Part shown: positions 6,735 through 12,659 of the stretch, piece after piece | Layout: each line of letters begins with the position of its first letter | Position numbering within the stretch: the first letter of the stretch is position 1 | From: an uncultured Lachnospiraceae bacterium | GTDB lineage: Bacteria; Bacillota; Clostridia; Lachnospirales; Lachnospiraceae | Direction: 5' to 3' | Assembly (NCBI GenBank): GCA_910587635.1 | Contig: CAJUNB010000007.1 | Span: 1-12,743 of the forward strand | Length of the DNA: 12,743 bases | Translations under genes and position numbers: made by a program | The notes under the pieces: model-generated | Databases searched by the model: none | What the model was told of the DNA's origin: nothing | What the model saw: only the letters and a program-made list of their open reading frames with translations

Positions 6735-7568
6735 CTACCAATCTATTGCATTTTCTTCCTCATCTTCCGGTGCTGTCAATATTCCCATTTCCTCCGGTGC
6801 CTCTTTTATCTCCTCATAAAGTCCCGAATAATCATAATGCCCCAAATATTTGCCATAATAATTAGCCCTGCTATAACTGTATTTTGACACTACCGGCACC
6901 AGCCCGGGAGCTGAAATCCCTGTATGTCCGTAGGCGATCTGACCGTCCGTATAGGCGATAAACACATCCATATCCAGTTCAGCGCTGCCTCTTCTGCCTT
7001 CCGCAATGCCTTTCTCCACAAAATGACGCAGCAACTCCGGGGGATTGAATCCGATAGAAGCCTGCAGATCCTCATTGTTATCATAATAATAATCCGGATC
7101 AAATACTTTGGAATAATCCCTGCCATTATATGTATAATCCGTCACTACGGCTTCCGGCTTATTCAACAGGTAAGGATTGTTCAGACAATCTGTCAGAATT
7201 TTATAGTAGGCATCTTCCATCCCTCTCCTCACAAGATAGTCTTCCGCAAATTCCTTTAATTCATTGTAATCCAGCAGATATCCGTTATCCAGAAACATCT
7301 CCAGATTTTGATAGGCATTGCTGACAACATTCAAAGACATCCTCCTATTATCCTGCTGCCCGGAAGGACTGAAATTCCAGTAATACTGCTCTACTTCTGA
7401 CAGATAGAGCGTAGACCAGTTATCCGGGGCATCACTACCCATCATTTCCTGCATCTGCCCCATTGTCGTAAATGTCGTATTCCGTTCCACTTTGGCATAT
7501 GCCTGCACAGGAACGCCAAGGAACAGTAATACCGATAAAATAACCGAGACTGCTATTCTTTTTTTCAT
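6735..7568 (-). CDS. Secreted protein with a DYSKVFDPDYYY...HFVEKGIAEGRRGS module
   Basis: This 277-residue protein has a classic Sec signal peptide: MKKR, a hydrophobic core about 5-20, and a likely cut after AYA at 23-25. No lipobox, sortase motif or second membrane segment is visible, so it is probably released or loosely wall-bound. Residues about 146-195 resemble a short module often repeated in exported Lachnospiraceae proteins, with a Y-NG-DYS-VFDP-YY start and an LRHFVEKGIAEGR end; here it occurs once. The C-terminus is tyrosine-rich about 227-251 and then strongly acidic. The start at 7568 has GGAGG 6 nt upstream; the longer open frame to 7715 would hide the signal peptide. It has its own promoter (7614-7642), so it is not simply part of the groE transcript. 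Function unknown. Confidence 0.8.
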   Translation of the reverse strand: MKKRIAVSVILSVLLFLGVPVQAYAKVERNTTFTTMGQMQEMMGSDAPDNWSTLYLSEVEQYYWNFSPSGQQDNRRMSLNVVSNAYQNLEMFLDNGYLLDYNELKEFAEDYLVRRGMEDAYYKILTDCLNNPYLLNKPEAVVTDYTYNGRDYSKVFDPDYYYDNNEDLQASIGFNPPELLRHFVEKGIAEGRRGSAELDMDVFIAYTDGQIAYGHTGISAPGLVPVVSKYSYSRANYYGKYLGHYDYSGLYEEIKEAPEEMGILTAPEDEEENAIDW

Positions 7569-7613
7569 AATGCACCTCCACCTGTAAAAAAATGCTTTTT
7601 GACAGTTATTGAT

Positions 7614-7642
7614 ATTATATACTCTATGGGCCGAAGGTGCAA
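7614..7642 (-). promoter_or_regulatory. Sigma-A promoter of the secreted-protein gene
   Basis: On the minus strand TTGCAC (7637-7642) is followed by 17 nt and a perfect TATAAT (7614-7619). Transcription would begin near 7607, about 40 bases upstream of the ATG at 7568, leaving a short leader containing the GGAGG site. The promoter lies between the hairpin array and the gene, so initiation here would not include the array. Confidence 0.75.
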
Positions 7643-7662
7643 CATAGGATTCTGTCTCCCGG

Positions 7663-7939
7663 CGATGCTTATCCCCCGATTGCTCCGCATCCGGGGGATA
7701 CCGCCCAACTGTCATTTCAGCGATGCTTATCCCCCTGATTGCTTCGCATCCGGGGAATACCGCCCAACTGTCATTTCAGCGATGCTTATCCCCCTGATTG
7801 CTCCGCATCCGGGGGATACCGCCCAACTGTCATTTCAGCGATGCTTATCCCCCGATTGCTCCGCATCCGGGGGATACCGCCCAACTGTCATTTCAGCGAT
7901 GCTTATCCCCCTGATTGCTCCGCATCCGGGGGATACCGC
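7663..7939. repeat. 58/59-bp tandem repeat array, 4.7 copies, each unit containing an inverted repeat
   Basis: Units are 7663-7720, 7721-7779, 7780-7838, 7839-7896 and a partial 7897-7939. Lengths alternate between 58 and 59 because some units have CCCCCTGATT and others CCCCCGATT. Each unit holds an inverted repeat TATCCCCC ... GGGGGATA with a loop of about 13-16 nt, joined by a constant linker containing CAACTGTCATTTCAG. Unit 2 carries changes (TTCG and GGGGAATA) that weaken its stem. There are no variable spacers. The period is not a multiple of three, so the long open frames crossing the array are not real proteins. It lies in the gap between groEL and the secreted-protein gene. Confidence 0.93.
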
Positions 7940-8010
7940 TTGTCGCGGTATGACAGACTTCAAGCCCAGAAGGAATCAGGCAAGCCTGATCCTCTGGGCT
8001 CTCGTCTGTC
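7933..8010. other. Two abutting strong hairpins downstream of groEL
   Basis: Hairpin one is ATACCGC (7933-7939), loop TTGTC, GCGGTAT (7945-7951). Hairpin two spans 7952-8010: GACAGAC pairs with GTCTGTC (8004-8010), and inside it AGCCCAGA...TCAGGC (7963-7981) pairs with GCCTGATCCTCTGGGCT (7984-8000) over about 17 pairs with two bulges. It begins 19 bases past the groEL stop codon. Neither has a U-run on the groEL side, so a standard intrinsic terminator is not shown; a role as a 3' end structure of the groESL message is likely. Confidence 0.7.
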
Positions 8011-8028
8011 GCATCGCTCTCTATACGC

Positions 8029-9651
8029 TTACATCATTCCGCCCATGCCGCCGCCTGCTGGCATCGCCGGGGTATCTTCTTTGATGTTTGCCACAACAGA
8101 TTCCGTTGTCAGCAGTGTGGAAGCTACACTTGTCGCATTCTGGAGTGCGCTTCTTGTGACTTTGGCAGGATCCAGAATCCCTGTTGCTACCATATCCACA
8201 TATTCACCCTTCAGTGCATCAAAACCAATGCCGATTTCGGACTCTCTCACTTTGTTAATGATAACGCTGCCTTCCAGTCCTGCATTTGCAGCAATATAAT
8301 ACAGAGGAGCTTCCAGCGCCTTCAATACGATAGCAGCACCCGTCTTCTCATCACCTTCCAGTGTCTCAGCAAGTTTAACTACTTCTTTAGAGGCATGGAT
8401 ATAAGCGGAACCGCCGCCACAGATAATTCCTTCTTCTGCTGCTGCTCTAGTTGCATTCAACGCATCTTCCATACGGAGTTTTGCCTCTTTCATTTCTGTC
8501 TCTGTTGCAGCACCTACGCGGATAACCGCAACGCCGCCGGATAGTTTTGCAAGTCTCTCCTGCAATTTTTCTCTGTCAAAATCAGATGTTGTCTCTTCGA
8601 TCTGTTTCTTGATCTGTGCAATTCTGGCTGAAATAGCGGCCTTATCCCCAGCACCGTCTACGATAACTGTATTTTCCTTCTGTACTTTTACAGATTTTGC
8701 ACGGCCAAGCTGCTCCATTGTAGCCTCTTTCAGATCCAGTCCGAGCTCTTCAGAAATCACCTGTCCGCCTGTCAGAATAGCAATATCCTGCAGCATTTCT
8801 TTTCTTCTGTCACCATAGCCGGGCGCCTTCACTGCCACTACATTGAATGTACCACGCAGTTTGTTTACGATCAGCGTCGTAAGTGCCTCACCCTCTACAT
8901 CTTCTGCGATGATGAGCAATTTTGCACCGGACTGTACGATCTGCTCCAATACCGGAAGAATTTCCTGAATATTGCTCAGCTTCTTATCCGTAATCAGGAT
9001 ATAGGGATCATCCAGAACTGCTTCCATCTTATCCATATCCGTTGCCATATATGCGGAAATATATCCTCTGTCGAACTGCATACCTTCTACCAGATCCAGC
9101 TCTGTTTTCATTGTCTTGCTCTCTTCGATGGTAATAACACCGTCTCCGGTCACCTTTTCCATTGCATCCGCTACCATCATTCCCACTTCTTCGTCCCCGG
9201 AAGAAACAGCAGCAACTCTTGCAAACTGCTCTTTTCCACTGACTTTGGAACTCATCTTTTCGATCGCTGCCACAGCACAGTCAGTAGCTTTTTTCATACC
9301 TTTTCTCAGAATAATCGGATTGGCACCTGCTGCCAGATTCTTGATTCCTGCGTTTACCATAGCCTGTGCCAGTACCGTAGCCGTCGTCGTACCGTCTCCG
9401 GCCACATCATTTGTTTTTGTTGCCACTTCCTTTACGAGCTGTGCGCCCATGTTCTCGAAAGCATCTTCTAACTCGATTTCCTTTGCAATCGTAACACCAT
9501 CGTTTGTAATCAGAGGTGCACCATAGGATTTATCCAGCACGACATTTCTTCCCTTAGGTCCCAGTGTCACCCTTACTGTATCTGTCAGTTTATTGACACC
9601 TGTTTCCAATGCTGCACGGGCTTCTGCCCCATATTTGATTTCCTTTGCCAT
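8029..9651 (-). CDS. groEL: Chaperonin GroEL (60 kDa)
   Basis: This 540-residue protein is a standard group I chaperonin subunit that forms the double heptameric ring and, with GroES and ATP, folds cytoplasmic proteins. It begins MAKEIKYGAEAR. The ATP site includes TLGPKGRNVV near 29-38, NDGVTIAKE near 50 and GDGTTT at 85-90, and the MEDALNATRAAAEEG block lies about two thirds along. It ends in the usual Gly-Met tail GGGMGGMM. The start is placed at 9651 to match the family; AGGAG is 10 nt upstream of it, and only 4 nt upstream of an in-frame ATG at 9657 that would add Met-Ile. It follows groES by 53 bases and shares its CIRCE-controlled transcript. Confidence 0.98.
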   Translation of the reverse strand: MAKEIKYGAEARAALETGVNKLTDTVRVTLGPKGRNVVLDKSYGAPLITNDGVTIAKEIELEDAFENMGAQLVKEVATKTNDVAGDGTTTATVLAQAMVNAGIKNLAAGANPIILRKGMKKATDCAVAAIEKMSSKVSGKEQFARVAAVSSGDEEVGMMVADAMEKVTGDGVITIEESKTMKTELDLVEGMQFDRGYISAYMATDMDKMEAVLDDPYILITDKKLSNIQEILPVLEQIVQSGAKLLIIAEDVEGEALTTLIVNKLRGTFNVVAVKAPGYGDRRKEMLQDIAILTGGQVISEELGLDLKEATMEQLGRAKSVKVQKENTVIVDGAGDKAAISARIAQIKKQIEETTSDFDREKLQERLAKLSGGVAVIRVGAATETEMKEAKLRMEDALNATRAAAEEGIICGGGSAYIHASKEVVKLAETLEGDEKTGAAIVLKALEAPLYYIAANAGLEGSVIINKVRESEIGIGFDALKGEYVDMVATGILDPAKVTRSALQNATSVASTLLTTESVVANIKEDTPAMPAGGGMGGMM

Positions 9652-9704
9652 AATCATTCATCTCCTACATTATTTTTCATTAAAAGTTGCATCTGCACAA
9701 TATA

Positions 9705-9989
9705 TTACTGAACAACTGCCAAAATATCACTCTGTCTTACGATAATAAATTCTTCCTCGTCCAGCTTCACTTCTGTTCCTGCATATTTGGAATAGATAAC
9801 CTGGTCGCCAACCTTCACTTCCATTTTTACTTCCTTGCCATCTACGACGCCGCCCGGTCCTACTGCTATGACATCTGCCTGCTGGGGCTTTTCTTTACTC
9901 TGTCCAGGAAGTACGATTCCTGATTTTGTTGTTTCCTCCGCAACTAACTGTTTTAATACGACTCTGTCACCCAATGGTACTAATTTCAT
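9705..9989 (-). CDS. groES: Co-chaperonin GroES (10 kDa)
   Basis: This 94-residue protein is full length for the family. It caps the GroEL ring as a heptamer. The N-terminus MKLVPLGDRVVLK and the mobile loop about 17-33, with the IVLP segment that contacts GroEL at 25-28, are clear, as are VGPGG and GDQVIYSKYAGTEVK later on. The start at 9989 has GGAGG 9 nt upstream in AAAGGAGGCAG. It is the first gene of the leftward groES-groEL operon. A CIRCE operator sits between its probable promoter and its start, so heat-shock control through HrcA is expected; hrcA itself is not in this window. Confidence 0.98.
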   Translation of the reverse strand: MKLVPLGDRVVLKQLVAEETTKSGIVLPGQSKEKPQQADVIAVGPGGVVDGKEVKMEVKVGDQVIYSKYAGTEVKLDEEEFIIVRQSDILAVVQ

Positions 9990-10031
9990 TTAGACTGCCT
10001 CCTTTATTTTCTGTGTCGATCTTCGGCTCTA

Positions 10032-10058
10032 TTAGCACTCCTTATTATTGAGTGCTAA
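10032..10058. promoter_or_regulatory. CIRCE operator (HrcA binding site)
   Basis: TTAGCACTC, nine bases, GAGTGCTAA: a perfect match to the CIRCE inverted repeat. It lies 43-69 bases upstream of the groES start. In Firmicutes the HrcA repressor binds this element and releases it on heat shock, when GroEL is titrated away. Confidence 0.97.
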
Positions 10059-10069
10059 CAACTATCCAT

Positions 10070-10098
10070 ATCTTAGTGATTTGACTATTGTTATGCAA
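10070..10098 (-). promoter_or_regulatory. Probable groESL promoter
   Basis: On the minus strand TTGCAT (10093-10098) and TAAGAT (10070-10075) are separated by 17 nt. The hexamers are only fair matches, but the spacing is ideal and transcription would begin just before CIRCE. A-rich runs on this strand upstream could act as an UP element. Confidence 0.45.
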
Positions 10099-10180
10099 AT
10101 TAATTCACCTTTGTATTTCTCTTATTTTTTAATTTTTTCTTTCTATATCTCACTTTTACTCATTTTTTCTCAATTTTATC

Positions 10181-10209
10181 CTAAAATGGGGATTTTATAC
10201 TTATTTTAG
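10181..10209. other. A+T-rich inverted repeat in the groES/araC divergent region
   Basis: CTAAAAT (10181-10187) and ATTTTAG (10203-10209) are perfect inverse complements around 15 nt. It lies just upstream of the araC promoter in a strongly T-rich stretch (about 10099-10215) that holds no gene. It could be a regulator site or chance in A+T-rich DNA. Confidence 0.3.
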
Positions 10210-10226
10210 AATTTCCTTACATTCTA

Positions 10227-10255
10227 TAGAAACCGCTTTACCATGATGCTACAAT
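10227..10255 (+). promoter_or_regulatory. Promoter of the AraC-type regulator with an overlapping cre-like site
   Basis: TAGAAA (10227-10232), 17 nt, TACAAT (10250-10255), with TG one base before the -10 box (an extended -10). The start codon is 25 bases downstream of the -10 box. Positions 10228-10241 read AGAAACCGCTTTAC, which agrees with the catabolite responsive element core TGAAANCGNTTTCA at most positions and overlaps the -35 and spacer. CcpA-type repression by preferred sugars is therefore plausible. Confidence 0.5.
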
Positions 10256-10279
10256 AGAGATAAAAGAGAGGACATATTT

Positions 10280-11173
10280 ATGGAAGATTCTTACGTATTG
10301 CAATTATCAGACAGAAAATTTTCAGACCTGTATCTGTGCTTTTGCGGATATGCTAAGTGTGACCCGCTTCACAGTTTTGGTCCTGCAGTCCGTCCCAATT
10401 ATCTGATCCATTATATACTGAAAGGAAAAGGAAAATATACTGTAGGAGCAGATCAACATAAACTACAGAGCGGGCAGGGATTTTTAATTGAACCGGAAAT
10501 ACAGACTTTCTATCAGGCAGATGCAGAAGATCCCTGGACTTACCTCTGGATCGGTTTTGACGGTAAAAGAGCCAAAGAATATTTAAAAGATATCGGCCTT
10601 GGCAACGGACAGCTTATCTTCCACAGCAGTAAAGGGCCGGAACTGAAAGCTCTCATTGTCAATATGCTGAAACATAACTCGATTACCACCACCAATCAGT
10701 TCCTGCTGGAAAGCGGTTTGTACACCTTTTTTTCTATCCTTGCCAAAGACATCGAACTGTCGGCAGGCACCGGACGAGGCGTGGAAAATCTATATATCCG
10801 CAAGGCTCTGGAGTTTATTCAAAATAACTACTACAACGGCATTAAAGTATCCGATATCGCAGATTATGTTTGTATTAACAGAAGCTATCTCTATATGCTG
10901 TTTCAGGAGACATTACATATCTCTCCCCAGGATTATCTGGCCAATTATCGTCTTACCCGGGCAGCAGAGCTTCTAAGCCTTTCTGATCTGTCCATAGAAA
11001 GTATCGCCTTATCCTGCGGATATCGGGACTCCCTTGCTTTCGGCAGGGCATTTAAAGAAAAACGCCATATGACACCGTCCCGTTACAGAAAGCAGAACCG
11101 GGAAAACAGCAAGACGAATCTTCTGCAGAAAAAAATGTTCTGGATAGTATTTAACATTTTACATATTTTATAA
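10280..11173 (+). CDS. AraC-family transcriptional regulator with cupin sensor domain
   Basis: The protein has 297 residues. The N-terminal half is a cupin-type ligand domain (about 30-90: the YLIHYILKGKGKYTVG strand pair, then the QSGQGFLIEPEIQTFY turn). The C-terminal AraC DNA-binding domain has two helix-turn-helix units at about 186-270, with KVSDIADYVCINRSYLYMLF followed by SIESIALSCGYRDSLAFGRAFK and a PSRYRK ending. It most likely senses a sugar and activates the GPH transporter gene 111 bases downstream. GAGAGGA lies 7 nt upstream of the start at 10280. After the usual family end near residue 271 it continues for about 26 residues, finishing KKMFWIVFNILHIL, a hydrophobic tail that is unusual and may come from loss of an earlier stop codon. 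Confidence 0.92.
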   Translation: MEDSYVLQLSDRKFSDLYLCFCGYAKCDPLHSFGPAVRPNYLIHYILKGKGKYTVGADQHKLQSGQGFLIEPEIQTFYQADAEDPWTYLWIGFDGKRAKEYLKDIGLGNGQLIFHSSKGPELKALIVNMLKHNSITTTNQFLLESGLYTFFSILAKDIELSAGTGRGVENLYIRKALEFIQNNYYNGIKVSDIADYVCINRSYLYMLFQETLHISPQDYLANYRLTRAAELLSLSDLSIESIALSCGYRDSLAFGRAFKEKRHMTPSRYRKQNRENSKTNLLQKKMFWIVFNILHIL

Positions 11174-11199
11174 AACAAACATTTCTAACCATTTCCCTC

Positions 11200-11205
11200 T
11201 ATAAT
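11200..11205 (+). promoter_or_regulatory. Candidate -10 box of the transporter gene
   Basis: A perfect TATAAT lies 80 bases upstream of the transporter start. The bases 17 nt upstream of it (AAACAT) are a poor -35, as is common at promoters that need an activator. Two AACATTT motifs (11153-11159 and 11178-11184), 25 bases apart, could be binding half-sites for the adjacent AraC protein; this is inference. Confidence 0.45.
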
Positions 11206-11246
11206 GTGTAATAATACAGTTACAGAGAACAAGGCAGTGCGCACCC

Positions 11247-11279
11247 TTTTCTCCATACTATATAACATTATGGAGGGAA
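11247..11279 (+). promoter_or_regulatory. Hairpin masking the transporter ribosome binding site
   Basis: In the mRNA, 11247-11257 (TTTTCTCCATA) pairs with 11269-11279 (TATGGAGGGAA) over 11 positions, two of them G.U, around an 11-nt loop. The GGAGGG Shine-Dalgarno (11272-11277) is wholly inside the 3' arm. The start codon at 11285 is just outside. Such a weak-to-moderate stem could lower translation at rest. Confidence 0.5.
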
Positions 11280-11284
11280 ATACT

Positions 11285-12616
11285 ATGTCAACGAATGATT
11301 TGCAGAAACATAACTATAAGCATGTTTCCACAAAAGAGAAGTATTGTTTCGGAATCGGCGCCATTGGCAAGGACGCCATTGTAAATCTGGTAGGTTCATT
11401 TTTAATGTTGTATCTGACAGATACGCTGTATTTATCGCCGGCCTTTGTCGGTATCCTGTTTCTCGTAGCCCGTATCTGGGATGCTGTCAACGATCCCGTC
11501 ATGGGGATGATCGTAGACAACACCCGTTCCAAATACGGTAAATTCCGCATCTGGCTCATTGTCGGAACCCTGCTCAATTCCGTTGTTTTCGTACTGCTGT
11601 TTACAAGTTTTCATCTACAGGGGACGGCCTTATATGTATATGTATCGGTTATGTACATATTGTACGGTATGACCTATACGATCATGGATGTCCCCTACTG
11701 GTCCTGGCTGCCCAATCTGACAAATGATCCAAGAGAACGGGAAAAAATATCTGTCATTCCCCGTTTCTTTGCAAGCCTTGCCGGATTTACTGTAGCCACA
11801 TTCGGCCTCTATATTCCGGATGCTTTCAATAAAATGGCAGGAAACGACAATCTGTATGCAGAACAGGGCTATACGATGTTGGCCGCTGTTATCGCAGTTT
11901 TATTCATTGTTACTATCGGTATTACCATATGCAATGTCAAAGAAGAATCCACACTGAATGCCTCCACAAGTAAAACAAGTTTAAAACAGGCACTGAATGT
12001 TATCCTAAAGAACGATCAGCTTCTGGCATTTATCGGGCTGCTGTTGACCTTTAACCTCTGTACACAGATTGCCAAGGGATTTGCCGTATACTATTTCAAA
12101 AACGTCTGCGGTAACGAATATCTTTACTCCATTTTCGGATTTGCCATCGTAGCGGAAATGCTCGGCCTCGTATGTTTTCCGAAAATCGCCGAAAAAATCA
12201 GCCGTGAAAAGGTATATGCCATCGCCTGCGGCCTGCCCATTCTTGGCCTTGCCGCCCTGGGTGTTATGGGATTTGCAGCTCCCAAAAATGCGATCGCCGT
12301 CGTGATCTGCTGCGGGCTCATGTTCTTTGGCTCCGGCCTCTCCTTGGGCGTCACCACATGCTGTATGGCAGACGTTATCGATTACGGTGAAGTAAAATTT
12401 GGTGTCCGCAACGAGAGTATTACCTGCTCCGCCCAGACCTTTCTGATGAAAGCAGCTATGGCTGCAGCAGGCGGTCTCACCGGTGTGGGACTGCAGATCG
12501 TAGGCTATAACGCCAAAGCTGCCGTCCAGAGTGACAGTACCGTCCTGGGAATCCGGTTTCTTATGATCGTTATCCCCATCCTGTTGGCTATATGCAGTTT
12601 CGCTAGCATCGCTTGA
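11285..12616 (+). CDS. GPH-family sugar:cation symporter (MFS), C-terminally truncated
   Basis: The frame gives 443 residues of a MelB-like glycoside-pentoside-hexuronide transporter, an inner-membrane protein that takes up sugars or glycosides with Na+ or H+. The family signatures are clear: RIWDAVNDPVMGMIVDNTRS with KYGKFRIW at about 63-90, YTIMDVPYWSWLPNLTNDPREREK at about 131-154, and MADVIDYGEVKFGVRNE at about 361-377. The start at 11285 has GGAGG with an 8-nt gap; an ATG at 11204 in frame has no ribosome site. The protein stops at IPILLAICSFASIA inside the twelfth helix, where relatives continue through the helix and a cytoplasmic tail to about 450-490 residues. The truncation coincides with a change to G+C-rich DNA bearing a recombinase tail. 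Function of the shortened protein is uncertain. Confidence 0.88.
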   Translation: MSTNDLQKHNYKHVSTKEKYCFGIGAIGKDAIVNLVGSFLMLYLTDTLYLSPAFVGILFLVARIWDAVNDPVMGMIVDNTRSKYGKFRIWLIVGTLLNSVVFVLLFTSFHLQGTALYVYVSVMYILYGMTYTIMDVPYWSWLPNLTNDPREREKISVIPRFFASLAGFTVATFGLYIPDAFNKMAGNDNLYAEQGYTMLAAVIAVLFIVTIGITICNVKEESTLNASTSKTSLKQALNVILKNDQLLAFIGLLLTFNLCTQIAKGFAVYYFKNVCGNEYLYSIFGFAIVAEMLGLVCFPKIAEKISREKVYAIACGLPILGLAALGVMGFAAPKNAIAVVICCGLMFFGSGLSLGVTTCCMADVIDYGEVKFGVRNESITCSAQTFLMKAAMAAAGGLTGVGLQIVGYNAKAAVQSDSTVLGIRFLMIVIPILLAICSFASIA

Positions 12617-12636
12617 CAATGGTAAACACACCATTG
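12617..12636. other. Small palindrome at the transporter/mobile element junction
   Basis: CAATGGT (12617-12623) and ACCATTG (12630-12636) are perfect inverse complements around AAACAC. It begins directly after the transporter stop codon and ends 24 bases before the stop codon of the opposing recombinase-like gene. Attachment sites of large serine recombinases are often imperfect dyads next to the recombinase gene, so this may be part of one. Confidence 0.4.
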
Positions 12637-12659
12637 AATAAGACGCTGGGGGCAAGAAA

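Noticed and set aside
7663..7939. CRISPR array.
   Set aside because: The whole unit including the linker is repeated; there are no unique spacers and no cas genes.
7599..8299. Two long plus-strand open frames with repeated peptides across the array and the end of groEL.
   Set aside because: They arise because the tandem repeats lack stops in several frames; the 58/59-base period shifts frame between copies, and the right part is antisense to groEL.
9116..9526. Ser/Ala-rich plus-strand frame opposite groEL.
   Set aside because: It is an antisense shadow of a highly conserved gene with biased codons.
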